Source: Roseiarcus sp963696665
GTDB lineage: Bacteria; Pseudomonadota; Alphaproteobacteria; Rhizobiales; Beijerinckiaceae
Direction: 5' to 3'
Length of the DNA: 64,000 nucleotides
NCBI GenBank assembly: GCA_963696665.1
Contig: CAVOLE010000030.1
Span: 1 to 64,000, forward strand
The notes under the pieces were generated by a model, which had not been told where the DNA came from, made no database searches, and saw nothing but the letters and a program-made list of their open reading frames with translations. Position 1 is the first letter of the stretch, and each line of letters opens with the position of its first letter. Shown here in pieces: positions 1-11,370 of the stretch. The translations under genes and the position numbers were made by a program.

Positions 1-3000
1 AACGGCAAATGGATAGGCCTAGCCCCAGACCGTTCGGCTTGGTCGTTTGAAAGGCTTGGAAGAGGTTGTCACGAATCGCCGGTGACAAGCCAGGACCGGA
101 ATCTCGGACTGAGACCAGCACTTCGTCCGCTCCAGTCTTGTCGGTCACGATCAACACGTCGCGGGGTCGCCCACTAACGTCTCTCATTGCCTCGACAGCG
201 TTGATGATCAGGTTGAGAAGAACCTGCTGCAGCTCAACCCGGTCGCCGTGAACGGCTGGCAAGTCGTTCGCGAGTTCGGCATGGACCGACAGAGCATTTT
301 TTATCGCTTCGTTACGGGTGACCTCGACCACTTCTCGGATCGCGGAATTGATATCTACTAGGTCCTTGCGCGGCGGCGCCTTTTTGATCAAATCGCGGAT
401 TCGGCCGACCACCGCACCCGCGCGCGCCACGTCCCTGACGATGCGGCCGAGATGTCCGCGAGCCTCCTCCAGGTTCGGCTCCGAGCGATCTAGCCACCGC
501 AACGCGGCCTGTGCGTTGGTGACGGTGGCGGCGAGCGGTTGGTTCACTTCGTGCGCGATGGAAGCCGTAAGCTGCCCCATCATTGCGACGCGATTCGCGT
601 GCTCCAGCTCCGTTTGCATCTCTGCTAATGTCTCGCTCACGCGCTTGCGCTCTGTGATATCCTCACACACAATGAGAGCTACGGGTCGGTTCTTGATCAA
701 CATGACCCTGGCTGTCTCCCGAACCCAGAGCACCTCGCCATCTTTACGGATTTTGCGCGCCTCCCAGCTAACGGTTTGGCCCTGTTGTTTGAAGCAGATG
801 GCTGTATTTCTCTCTACGGCCTCTCGGTCCCCCCCGTGAAACAGCTCCCGCACGGGAAGCCCAATCAACTCCGTGACTGTGAAGCCGAGTTGTTCGGCGC
901 CAAAAGGATTCACAGACATGATGGCGCCGCTCGCATCCACCATGAAGTACATGGTCGGATTGTTTTCAAAAACCGCTTTCCATTGTTCCTCGCTCTCCCG
1001 TAGCGCCTTCTCCGCCCGGTTGCGGTCGGTGATGTCCCTCGCGAGGGCGAGGGCGAACGACTGCCCGTATTGGCGGAACTCCCGCACGCGAACCTCGACG
1101 GGAAATAGAGTTCCATCCTTCCGCCGGTGACGGGACTCGAACGTTAAGATCTCGATCTCCTTCGAGCTAAGGCGCTGCCGCATGCGCGCAATTACCTCCG
1201 CGCTCGCATATGGATCGATGCTACTGAACGCCATGCCGATCAGTTCATCGCGACCATAGCCCAGGCTTTCGCAGGCGTAGCGGTTCACATCGAGAACCGT
1301 TCCGTCTGGCCCATGGAGGAAGAAGGCGTCAGTTGCGTGGTCAACGAAAGTACGAAAGCGAGCTTCACCTGATCGCAACTCCTCTTCGGCTCGCTTCCGC
1401 TCGGTCAAATCAAGCACGAAGCCGACGCCCTCTGTCTCGCTTTCATCAAAAGTTGCGGCGCCAACCAGAACCGGCACACGACTGCCGTCTTTGCGGAAGT
1501 ACTCCTTCTCGACTGGCGCCCGGAGCCCAGTCGCCTTGTGCTCGCGCACCCACTGTTCGTCACGCTGGCGCCAGTCCGGCGAGGTCAGATCGGTCCATCG
1601 CAGCGCGCCCGCTACCAGATCGTCGCGGTCGTATCCGATGATTCGCAGAAACGCATCGTTGGATTCGAGAATCTGTCCCTCGAAGTCCCAGATAAAAATT
1701 CCGACGATGTTAGCGTTGACGAGGCGGCGTATCTTCGCTTCCCTTTGTGCAACATCGTTGTAGAGGCGGGAGTTCTCCAGCGCGATCGCCGCCTGCGACG
1801 CGATCAGCTTCAGGACCGCGACTCGAGCTGGCGCAAAGACGCGCCGCGCTAGGTTGTTCTCGAGGTAGAGCATGCCGATGAGCTTGCCCCGAGCGATCAG
1901 AGGCGCACCAACGATGGACCGAGAGGAGTGGCCGCGAATGTAAGGGTCCGCAGAAAAAAGATCCTCGATCGCAGCGTCCTCGAGGACCACGGGCTCCTGA
2001 GTGTGTAAGGCGTAGTGGAGGACCGACTCCGGCAACGCTGCCGCAGTCGCCGCATCGTTGCGCAGCTCGACTACTATGCGGTCGCCGACCGTGTTTGCCT
2101 CCGCCGCAATTCGAGATTCGTGGCCGACGAGAAGGATCAGCAGCCCGCGCTCGGCGCCAGCCTGCTCGATCGCCGTCCGCATCAGCGTATCAACCAGCTT
2201 GTCGATCACAATCTCAGCGGACACGGCCTGCGAAACTTTGAGCACGGTTGCAAGATCCAGGCGCTCAACTGGAGTGAAGACTGTGCTCGTCGGCCCTGGA
2301 ACCGACTCTTCCTTGATGATTTGTGGATTTGCATCTTCCAGTTGCTGCACCTTCCCATCAGCGCCCCAGCGCTCATAGCTATTGCGAGCATTCCAAAGGT
2401 ACATGCGCCCGATTTGTTCGAACCCCCTCGCGTCATAGAAGTGTGCCGCTAGCTCGCAGGAGAGGGCTTCAATATGGACGAAGCCATTGGTGCGCGCTGA
2501 ATGAATCGCCCGTTCGTACAGGCGCTCCGCATCGAGCACCCGGCCTCCAAGACGCGCCATCTCCGCTTCTACCAGCGCGGCCCGGCTCTCGAAATTCTCC
2601 GGACAATTCTCCGCCCACACCTGCAGTTGCCTGTGATGCTCAGCCAGGGCATCCAGCGGGCGCCGTTTTTCGTTCCCGACTGGGGCGACGCCGCCACTCG
2701 CAGCGCAGGTGAGCGCGCTGTAAAAATGATATTCGACCATTTCTAGATGTGACACTGAAGTCCACAGCAGTCGTTGAGCTCTCAACGACGCCTCGAAAGC
2801 CGGCGCATGATCGCCGGCAAGGAAAAGCGCCTGCAGTTTGCGGATCCAGTACCAGCACTCGGCGCGCGCCAGATTCAGGCTATCAAGGAAATGAGCCTCC
2901 ATCTGACGCTCATCGAACTGGTCACTGTCGAACGAACCGAGTTGTGGCGTCAGTCCACGCAACGTTCGCACCAGAGCGAGTTGTGCAGCTGTGATGTCGA

Positions 3001-6000
3001 CAACGAGCCCGAATCGCATCTTGTCCGCGAACTTGAGGCCGCTCTCGATTTCGCGCTGCACGTCGACCAGTGGGTCGCCTGACACGAGAAGATTAGTGAT
3101 CTTTACATAACACGCGTATGCTGCATAAGTCAGATCGCCAGTTTCGTCTGCGGTGTCGAAGGCGCGGCGTAACAGCTCACGAGCGCTGCGGACGGGTCTC
3201 GTCCACGGCGTGAGAATTCCAAAGTTCAGGTAGGTCCTGGCCCGGAATCGCCTCAACCCTCGTCGTTCCACGAGTTCAAAGCCAACTTGGGCGAATCGAA
3301 ATCCAGCGTCGTAGTCTCCGAAACGTCCACCGGCGACCGAGCCGAACCATTCGTAGGCAAAACACGAGCCGTCGCTGTTGCCGCGTGCAAGGCTGAGATC
3401 GACCGCTCGGCAGGTGACTAGAACATAAAGGTTCGTATCCGTTAGCAAGGCGGGCATAGCGAGCTTGGTTAAAACATCCATGGTCGCTAAAGACTCCGGG
3501 TCGCTCATCAAGGGTAAATTGACGAGCTCGTCGACGCCGCGCACCCCGAGTTTGAATTCGGGTCCTTTCGTATTGGCGTCGTGCGTCGTGCCTCCGCTGG
3601 ATGCGGTGACCACTCGATCGCCAAGAGTCGAAGATACTCAAGCCCGACGGAAACGGCTCGATCGCTCTTGCCGAGTGTCACATAGAGGTCAGAGCGCAGG
3701 CAGGCGACCAACGCATGCTCGATTATCGTTGTTGCGCGGGTCGAAAGCGACTTCAGCCGCTGTTCCGCCGCCGCCATGTCGCCTGTAACATATTCGCACT
3801 CGGCCTGGTTGAGCTCGAGCGCGAAAATCAGCTCGCGTTGGCGCTCCCAGCCATCTTCCCTCAGCAGGGACGTCCCGACATTGAAATGCGCTAGCGCCGC
3901 GGCGTAGGCGGCAGACGAGGCTGCGCGCTTACCTGCGATCAGGTTTAGCTCTGCCACCTGCTCGCGCTCGTTTCGTGAGGTGATCAACGCTGCGCCGCGG
4001 TTGAGCTGATTGACGATCTCGAAGATCGCCTCTTCCCGTTGCTCGGGCGGCGTCTCCGCTGCCAGCAGCCTGCCTATCCGCAGATGGACATCGGCGCGCA
4101 ATGCGCCCGGAATCAGCGAATAGGCGGGCTCTCGCACCCGGTCGTGAATGAAACTATATTGGCCGTCCAGGCGCTCGACCACCTCCTGACGAACGGCCTC
4201 CCAGAGCGCCGAACGGACCTGCTCCTGCGATGTCCCGAGGACAATCGAAAGTTTCGCGACCTCGGCAGTGTTGCCGAGACAGGCTAGCTGCTGGAGAGCC
4301 TGCCGTGTTTCGGCTCCAAGCGGGCCAGCTTGCCGACCATAAGGTCCACGAGATTGTCGGTGTAACCCTTGCCGTGGATGCGATCGAGATCCCAGCGCCA
4401 ACACGCTGCCGCGTGATCAAACCCGAGCAAGCCGTCTTCCGTGAGCGCGTAAAGAAACTGAATCACGAAGAACGGGTTGCCGGCGGTCTTCTCTTGCACG
4501 ATTTGTGCTAGTGGCGCGGCGCGTTGCGACTTGCAGTGAAGGGCATCGGCAATCAGCCTCTCTATGTGCTCGCGGGCAAGCGGGGCAAGCGTGATTTCAT
4601 CGATCTTGGCACCAGCGCTTCTGATGGCCTGAAGCTTACGCATCAACGGATGCGTGGCGTCGACTTCGTTGTCCCGGTAAGCGCCGAGCAGCATCAGGTG
4701 CTGGAGATCCGACCGGGTCAGCAAATTCTCAATGAAGTCGAGGGTCGCCGCATCGACCCACTGTAAGTCGTCGAGGAAAAGCGCCAGCGGGTGGTCTGGC
4801 CGAGCGAAGACGTCGATGAAGCGGCGGAACACGAGCTGGAAACGGCTTTGCGCCTGCTGCGGCTCGAGGTCCGGGACCGGCGGCTGGTCGCCGAGAATGA
4901 GCTTCAGTTCCGGGACAAGGTCGACCATGAGCCGTCCGTTCGGGCCGAGCGCCTCGAGAAGGGCGTCGCGCCACAGCGCCAACTCGGCGTCGCTCTTGCC
5001 TAGCAGGCGGTGGATAAGGCTTTGGAAAGCTTGGGCGAGCGTCGAGTAAGGAATGTCGCGTTTCAACTGCTCGAATTTGCCCGACGCAAATAAACCCCGC
5101 GTCGGAACGAGCGCCTTGTGAAGCTCGTTGACAACCGAAGATTTGCCAATGCCGGAATACCCAGAGACCAAGACCAGTTCCGGCGTCCCGTTGGTGACGA
5201 CGCGGTCGAACGCGCCGAGCAGAGCCCCGACCTCGCGTTCTCGCCCGTACAGCCTTTCGGGGACCATGAGGCGGTCAGGCGTGTCGTGGGAGCCAACCGG
5301 GAAATCATCGATGAGGCGGTGAGCCTCCCAATCGGACAGACAGCGACGCAGATCGCTCTCCAGGCCGGCCGCGGTCTGGTATCGCTCCTCGGCCGTCTTA
5401 GCGAGTAGCTTCATAATGATCCGGGAAACGGCGCCCGGCACAGTCTCAGACCGCTCGCTGGGCGGCGTCGCCCGGCGGGCCACATGGCAGTGCACCCACT
5501 CTATTGGATCAGAGGCGCTGAAGGGCAGCGAGCCGATGAGCATCTGATACAATGTGACTCCGAGCGAATACAGGTCGCTGCGTGAATCCACCGAGCGATT
5601 CATCCGTCCGGTCTGTTCGGGCGCCATATAGGCGAGTGTGCCTGCGATAGTTTCGGGCGGTTCAAACGGCTGCCGTTCGCGAGGAAGACGTGAGGCGATG
5701 CCGAAGCCGGTGAGCCGCGCCTCACCGTCCGCACAATTTATCAGGATATTGGCGGGCTTCAGGTCGCGGTGGACGAAACCGCGATTGTGGGCTTTGCCAA
5801 CGGCTGCCGCGACACGGATGGCGAGGCGCAGGAAATTCGCCATCTCGAATCGGGCGCCAATGCGCCGGGCAAGTGGCTCACCGCCAGGGTCCTCGAGCAG
5901 GAGCACTGTCCGGCCGTCTTCGTGGCTGAGCTCGAGTGGCCGCACTGCCCACGCAGTGTCCAGTTCCTCCCTCAACTCGAATTCGCGTATCAGAGGAAGG

Positions 6001-6157
6001 CCTGACGGCGTCAATCGGCCGTCGACCGTCATGGCAACCAGGACGGTGACGCCGGCACCGTCTTCGACAGCGCGTCGTCCGCGGAACAAGACCGTCCCCC
6101 GTCCTCCCACAGGATCTGCAGGTCCTTAACACCAAGGGAATCTAAAGACGGCTTCAA
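1..6157 (-). pseudogene. Trifunctional Ser/Thr kinase-AAA ATPase-GAF/PAS-histidine kinase, disrupted and running off the left edge
   Basis: Giant multidomain signalling protein. Reading downstream on the minus strand, I see a protein-kinase domain (HRDLKPAN near 5760), a Walker A (SGYSGIGKSS near 5150), a tetratricopeptide-like region, a GAF domain (about 2250-1790), three PAS domains (about 1750-650) and a HisKA/HATPase module with H-box IAHEVNQPL (His at 551-553) and the box GLGLGLSICR at the window edge. The kinase DFG motif reads GFG, so phosphotransfer is doubtful. Four lesions break the frame: a G run one base short at 6096-6100, a one-base loss near 4308-4313, a 7-bp tandem duplication at 3578-3591, and an extra base in the T3 run at 3551-3553. 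Between lesions the frame stays open. From 3550 to position 1 I checked several stretches and they were open. The likely start is TTG 6157, read in the frame giving ILWEDG; GTG 6110 opens the main kinase frame. The C-terminus lies outside the window. Confidence 0.85.
3578..3591. repeat. 7-bp tandem duplication causing a frameshift
   Basis: The heptamer GTCGTGC occurs twice head to tail. On the minus strand, removing one copy restores the expected reading PAEARRQYER of the kinase/histidine kinase gene. The second copy shifts the frame by one. This is a slippage-type mutation and is not a homopolymer miscall. Confidence 0.85.
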
Positions 6158-6797
6158 AATGGGAGGCTCCGCCTCGCCCTGTATTCAAGACACGAACGCT
6201 TGTGCCGCGCCGCTGAACAGAATGCGGCGCAAACGATGTTACCGCAGCGAAAGCGCATAACGATAGGGTGGCAAGCGACCATTCCCGATCACATCGTGCC
6301 GGTCTTACATCGTCGCGAATACGAACTCTCGTCGTTTCAGAATGCAATTCCTCTCTGTTGCCCGGTGTGACGCGTGCAGCGTACACTCAAAATGTGCAAG
6401 GCCCGTGCACGCAGGGCGCAGTTTACGCCGAGCAGGATGCTATCAATCGCTGCGGTCAAACGAATCTGGCAAAAGAAGAAGGCTCGGACGGGGTCTGCAA
6501 GACGTGGTGGGTTCGGATTAGGAGTTTGGCTGGTCTTTCTGTGGGTCGCTTAGGAGCCGCTTCGCGGCGGTTTACAGATGCCGTCCTGATCGCCTATTCC
6601 CGGTACGGCGGCATGTGGCCCTTTGACGAATTTCTTTTCACCACAATGCGAACGGCGAAGCACTCGCGGGCGAGGCTTGAGGCACCCTCAGAGAGGCGGG
6701 TTGCCGGCATGCCCAGGGGCTTTCGCGAGCGGTCTCGCTCCAAACGCTCGAGTCATTTGACGCCTATAAATCCGCTGATCGCGTCGCGCTACTTCCA
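6158..6797. other. 640-bp stretch without a supported gene
   Basis: It lies between the start of the kinase/histidine kinase gene and the end of the cytochrome c gene. A plus-strand open frame of 177 codons (6268-6801) spans it, but its translation is rich in Arg and Ser, matches no family I know and has no convincing ribosome binding site. It probably contains the kinase gene's promoter. I see no RNA gene or repeat in it. Confidence 0.5.
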
Positions 6798-7145
6798 TTA
6801 ATGCACCTGTTCTCCTGCGATCGGGAGGCTCGAAAGGTAGGCCGCGACCGCCTCGCGCTCTCGCTGGCTTAAAGCGGTCACCACTTGTCGCATCGCAGCG
6901 TTGTGCCCGTCAGGGCCAGCAAAGTGAGCGAAGCGGGATAAGACGAACGCCTGCTGAAGTCCCGCCAGCGCGGGAGCCCTGAGCGCCGCGTCGCCCTGGA
7001 ATTGCTCACCATGGCACGTCCTGCAGGCGGGGGCGCCACCATCTCCCTGATGCGCGAACTCCTGCCCGTTCAAGCTTTTCCCAGCGGCCATTTGCACGCC
7101 CAACGCGGCAAGGACGACCATTACAGTAGTAAGAACCTTTGACAT
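6798..7145 (-). CDS. Small periplasmic class I cytochrome c
   Basis: A 115-residue protein with an N-terminal hydrophobic export signal (SKVLTTVMVVLAALGVQMAAG) and one haem c attachment site, CRTCH, near residue 38. The rest resembles short c-type cytochromes of the c4/c553 kind, including a PALAGLQ segment and a C-terminal helix AVAAYLSSLP. It should carry electrons in the periplasm; the partner is unknown. I chose ATG 7145 because it places the signal peptide at the N-terminus. The frame also opens at 7196 with a non-signal-like extension. It stands alone, with decayed genes on both sides. Confidence 0.8.
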   Translation of the reverse strand: MSKVLTTVMVVLAALGVQMAAGKSLNGQEFAHQGDGGAPACRTCHGEQFQGDAALRAPALAGLQQAFVLSRFAHFAGPDGHNAAMRQVVTALSQREREAVAAYLSSLPIAGEQVH

Positions 7146-7272
7146 GTGTGATGGTCCGTCGCTTGTTAGGACGAAATCGGCGACTCGATGCCACATTCAC
7201 CGCAAGGAGCCCAAGACCTGACCCCATCTTTGGCGCGCGCGGTTGTTTTCGCGGCGACGCCGGCAGTCGGAC

Positions 7273-8396
7273 TCAGCGCGGTCCTAGCCTCCTAACGGGG
7301 CCGATCTCGCGAACCGCCTTGTCTCCTTGAACAGACTGTTCCGACGCCTTTCGCTCGTTGGCGGAGACGCGTGCTGACCAATCTCTTACGGGGGGCGCCA
7401 TGAACTCGGGGCCGACGAGGTCGCGGACGGTTGCGGCCAGAATCGCATCGATTTCAGCCATGTCCCTTTCGTCGAGTCGCCAGCCTGTCACCGCGTCGAC
7501 CGGCTGAATCTGGCTGGGGCGCCGCGCACCCCAGAGCGCTATGCTGACGCCCTGGTCGAGCATCCAGCGCACAGCAAGATGGAGGACCCGCTTGCCAAAC
7601 CGCGCACGCGCCAATTGATCCAATTGATCCACCGCCGCGAGATATTGCCGAAACCGCGGCGGTTGGAATTTCGGGTCCGTGCGGCGAAGGTCATCGCCTT
7701 CAAATGTCGTGTCCGGCCGCATGCGGCCGGATAGGAGACCGCGGCACAACGCGCCATAGCCCAGTGTCGCGATGTTGTTGCTGCGGCAGTAGGGGAGAAT
7801 ATCAGGCTCGATCTCCCGCTCGAACAGATTGTCGGGTGCCTGGAGCACGTGCAGCGGCGCGACTCGGCGGAACCGCTCCATCTGCCTGACGGAGAAGTTG
7901 CTCACGCCGATTGCGCGGATCTTCCCCGGGCGAACAGAGAGTGCAACGCCTCGGCGGTTTCCTCGATCGGCGTGAGCGGGTCGGGCCAGTGCGCCTGGTA
8001 GATATCAATATGGTCGGTTTGAAGCCGGCGAAGGGATTCGTCGACCTCCTGAAGGATGCGCGCGCGGCTAGCATTGCGAAAGACTTTCCCGCCGTCCCAT
8101 TCGAGCCCCACCTTTGTTGCGATCGCCACGCGTGAACGCATGCCACTTTCGGCCAAGGCTTTGCCGACGATTTCCTCGGAGCGCCCGAACCCATAGGCTG
8201 GAGCGGTGTCAATTAAATCGACGCCGCGGTCGATCGCCGCGCGGATCGTGGCAATCGCTTCCGACTCGTCGGTTCCTCCCCACATCCAACCGCCGATGGC
8301 CCAGGTTCCCAAGGCGACACGAGACGCCTTAAGCCCGAGAAAGGAAACCTGCGCGTGCTCGATCTTGGTCTCCAAGGTTTTGGTTTGGATGAACAT
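7273..8396 (-). pseudogene. Aldo/keto reductase, one frameshift
   Basis: NADPH-dependent aldo/keto reductase of the Tas/YajO type, about 374 codons. The first half (8396-7902) has the barrel start LGTWAIGGWMWGG, the active-site Asp/Tyr region DLIDTAPAYGFG, the Lys segment IATKVG and the active-site His in YQAHWPDP. The second half (7905-7273) continues with GVSNFSVRQMERF and the cofactor-end segment. The halves are joined by a one-base loss in a short C run at 7924-7927 (G run on the coding strand). One more base gives ARGKIRAIGVSNF, as in intact relatives. If the lesion is a consensus error the gene is intact; if it is real, the truncated product is inactive. Confidence 0.85.
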
Positions 8397-8405
8397 GATT
8401 GACTC

Positions 8406-9234
8406 CTATGGCTCCACGCCCGCGGAATTCAGCGAGTCATGTATCGTTGGGCAGCGCTTCGCCGCCACTGGACAAGGGAGAACTGCGCCTTGCCCATCCA
8501 TCCTTGTCCTGCCGCGCGAAGCGGACTTCACGCGGAGACCCCCGGCGAGATTTGGATGCGTCAGGTAAGTGGAGACGCCTGCGTTGTCTTTGAAGAAGGA
8601 GAGCGTCACCGTAGAACCAGATTGCGTAAAACGTCTTTCGACGAATCCATCGAGCTCGGCGGCCAGTGCGTCGACCAGCTGAGTCCCCAGGCCGGGCGGT
8701 GAAGCCTTAGGTCCGCGCCCGTCGTCGTCCACGTCGCAAACGACACGCCCGTCAAACTCGCTAATCGTGATCGCAATCCGACCTGGCCTTGAGTTCGAAA
8801 GCGTGACGGCAAGCATTGTTTATGAGCTCCGAGACGATGAGGTTCGCATGCCAGCATCGCCAGGAACTCAAGACGATCGGGCGATCGAATGTCAGAAGCA
8901 GATTGATTTTCCGATGGCGGAGATCGGAGGCCTCAACCATAGCCTGACAGAGGCGTGCAACCGCGTCGGTAAAGTCTACGAGCTCATCAACCGATGGCGG
9001 GCGAAGGATCTTATGCGTCTTGGCTATGATCCGCAGACGATCCGCGACCTCGTTTAGTGCAGATCTCGCCTTACCAGTCGAGGCCTTCGAAGCCATCAAC
9101 GAGGCGAACGACACGGCTCGAGTATAGTCGTTGGCCACGCGATGCAGCACTTCCGCGACATGGAAGAGTTCCCAGCGTGACTGATAAATGTTGGACGCCT
9201 CGTGGATCACCGTAAACTCCTCTCGATCTGCCAT
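8406..9234 (-). pseudogene. HisKA_2/HWE-like sensor histidine kinase, one frameshift
   Basis: Short soluble histidine kinase without a visible sensor domain. The first part (9234-8761) has the phosphoacceptor-type segment EVLHRVANDYTRAVSF and a following dimerisation helix, then the N box SELINNACRHA. The second part (8816-8406) carries the ATP-binding remainder, GRIAITISEFDG, VDDDGRG and PPGLGTQLVDAL. The two frames meet near 8779-8787, where one extra base is present. After STVTLSFF the frame runs into about 55 residues of unrelated tail encoded by a repeat-like stretch, so the native stop also seems lost. No partner response regulator is adjacent. Confidence 0.75.
8471..8510. repeat. Inverted repeat GGACAAGG/CCTTGTCC
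   Basis: Perfect 8-bp arms at 8471-8478 and 8503-8510 with a 24-bp spacer. It lies in the 3' tail of the frameshifted histidine kinase and resembles an intergenic palindromic element that has become part of the open frame. Confidence 0.5.
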
Positions 9235-9318
9235 CCTTCGACCCGTCGAAAAACCCGTCAGGTCCGCAGGACGTCACTGCGACTACGCTCCTGCTCGACC
9301 TGCACGGGACGCACCCAT

Positions 9319-10338
9319 TCAGTCATGATTTTGGTGCTCGGCGGGTAGCCCTGCCTCTTCTGAAGCGAGCAATCCAAGCGCCGACCAATCGCGGTCCGAA
9401 TAGCCCCGAGCAATTCCTGCGATCAGGCGGTCGCGCACCACGCTTAGGGAAGGGGTTGGGACGCCCGCGGACTCCGCTTCACCTAGTGCAAGGCGCACGT
9501 CCTTAAGGATCAGCGGAAAGAGAAAGCCTCCGGAGCCATACTGCTCTCCTGCAATCTTGCCACCATAAATAGTGTGGAAGCGTCCGCCGTACATGGTCCC
9601 GGTCAGAACTGTGAGCAGCTGCTGGGAATCGAGCCCACGCTTGCGCGCCAGCGCGAAAACTTCGCCGAGGGCCTCCATGCTGACGGCGCTTAGCGCGTTG
9701 CCGATAAGTTTGATTAAATTCGCGGTCCCGGGATCCTCGCCTACCAGAAAGGTGCGCTGACCCAAGTCAGTCAAGATTGGTTGACAGCGTTCAACCGCAG
9801 TCGGCGCGCCGGCGGCGATGACAAACAACTGTCGCGCTCTTGCTGCGTCCGGATTTCCAAAAACGGGAGCCGCGACATAGCCCTGGCCACGTTCAGCGTG
9901 AGCGCTCGCGAGCTCGGCCGATGCCGCCGTGGTGATCGTGCTCATCGACATGTGGATCGAACCCGGCATCAGGCCTGCGATCAAGCCTTCGACCTTATGA
10001 CCCCCCCGTCCGAAAACCACCTCGTGAACGACCGCATCATCCGGCAGCATAGAGACGACGAACTCGCAATCGAAAAGGTCGGCGGTATCGGTCGTCGGCT
10101 TGACGCCGAGGGCTTCCAGCTCTGGTCCCTGTTCAGGCCGACGAATGTAGCCGGTCACGTGTCTGCCAGCGGCGGCAAGATTGACTGCCATCGCCGTTCC
10201 CATCCGACCGAGGCCGACGAATCCCACCCGACCAAGCTTAATCGCGCGCCCGCTCTGACGAGAGCGCTCTTGTACTTCTGAAGTGGAAATCCCGGCCGGG
10301 AATGACGCCGAACCTGACGCTTCCGGATCTTTCAACAT
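9319..10338 (-). CDS. NAD(P)-binding beta-hydroxyacid dehydrogenase family protein
   Basis: 339 residues of the 3-hydroxyisobutyrate/6-phosphogluconate dehydrogenase superfamily. After an unusual N-terminal extension of about 35 residues comes the Rossmann signature VGFVGLGRMGTAMA. It is followed by the segment PDDAVVHEVVFG, the substrate-binding region YVAAPVFGNPDAA and the catalytic Lys region TANLIKLIGNALS. It should oxidise or reduce a small beta-hydroxyacid or related substrate with NAD(P)(H). The substrate cannot be told from sequence. Imine reductases and glyoxylate/succinic semialdehyde reductases share this fold. It is intact although its neighbours are frameshifted. The start at 10338 follows a region with no strong ribosome binding site, and a later start is possible. 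Confidence 0.85.
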   Translation of the reverse strand: MLKDPEASGSASFPAGISTSEVQERSRQSGRAIKLGRVGFVGLGRMGTAMAVNLAAAGRHVTGYIRRPEQGPELEALGVKPTTDTADLFDCEFVVSMLPDDAVVHEVVFGRGGHKVEGLIAGLMPGSIHMSMSTITTAASAELASAHAERGQGYVAAPVFGNPDAARARQLFVIAAGAPTAVERCQPILTDLGQRTFLVGEDPGTANLIKLIGNALSAVSMEALGEVFALARKRGLDSQQLLTVLTGTMYGGRFHTIYGGKIAGEQYGSGGFLFPLILKDVRLALGEAESAGVPTPSLSVVRDRLIAGIARGYSDRDWSALGLLASEEAGLPAEHQNHD

Positions 10339-10558
10339 AGTTGTCTCTCGCTCTACGCCAAACGACCAAATCTAGGAGCGGCTTTCACCGGTTATACTGG
10401 GCAAAGTCGCCTGAACATTTGCTTGACTGACATTAAATCTGAGGCTGCCAGGCGGCAATTATCTCTTGGTTTAGAAAACTATAATACCGTATTAGTTTGT
10501 GCCGGCGATGGCCGACTTGTTTTCAAGATCGGCGTCACGGTTGTCTTTGCCCGACGCC

Positions 10559-11370
10559 TCACCGATGGCCAATGCCTCCGATATGTCCGCCACCGAACAT
10601 CCCCCCTCCGATTGGGTGGAAGCCGGCAAAACCCCCAACCCGCCCGATCCCCGCGTCGGCGTGGATGCTGGGACCGTGGAATCCGCCGCTGTTATGAAAT
10701 CCAAAGTCGTGGAGACCGTCGCCGCCGCCAAACCCGTGAAAGACAGGGGCGGCACTGTTGCTCAAGCCGCGAAGGGGCGGCGCTACTTCGTCGGGGAGGC
10801 CAGGGCGAGCCGCAAAGTCGCTATATCTGGGCAAATCTTGGTGGGCAAAAGCTCGGCGGGACTCCGGCGGGATTCTTGGCCCTGGGCCGTTCGACGCAGC
10901 GTGCTGGGTAAGACCCGGGCGGACTGGAACTCTGGACCCGTCGCGCAAACCCTCATAGCTTTGGCGAGGGTCGAGGTCGGCGCCCTCGATCGGATCACCG
11001 AGCGGGTCGCCAATGACAGGGGGCGACCGGGGTGGTAGACGCCGACGGCGTGGTAACGGGACGGCGGGATGTGGACGCCACCACCCCATCCGTTCCAGCC
11101 GTAGGCGCCGCCCCAACCGAGTCCGTAAATCCCCTGGTCTCCACACTCATACCACCCTGGACCGTTCCAGCCGCCGCTGTACCAGCAGTAATCATTGCCT
11201 CCGAGACTGAAGTACTGAACTCTTTCGATCGGCTGACCGAGTTGCAATGAGGCCGCCAAGTAGCCTGCGGAAAGGCCGCCAGGGGCTTGCGCATCCGCCG
11301 AGAAAGGCGGGGAGACGAGCGCGACAATCAGCGCCTTGCTGACAACGGCGCCCCACGATTGGCGAGACAT
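10559..11370 (-). pseudogene. Secreted Gly/Trp/His-rich protein, one frameshift
   Basis: The N-terminal frame (11370 down to about 11025) gives a signal peptide (ALIVALVSPPFSADAQA) followed by a Gly-Trp-Tyr-rich segment (GWNGPGWYECGDQG, GLGWGGAYGWNGWGG). The C-terminal frame (to 10559) gives a His-Gly-Phe-rich tail such as FHGFGGGDGLHDFGFHNSGG. They are joined by a one-base loss in the G5 run at 11019-11023; one extra base yields YHPGRPPVIGDPLGDP. Such low-complexity secreted proteins are common in Hyphomicrobiales and have no known function. The 5' end overlaps the 3' end of the upstream small gene by 43 bp. Confidence 0.6.

Noticed and set aside
6268..6801. 177-codon plus-strand frame in the first large gap
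   Set aside because: No ribosome binding site, no family resemblance and Arg/Ser-rich composition typical of a chance frame.
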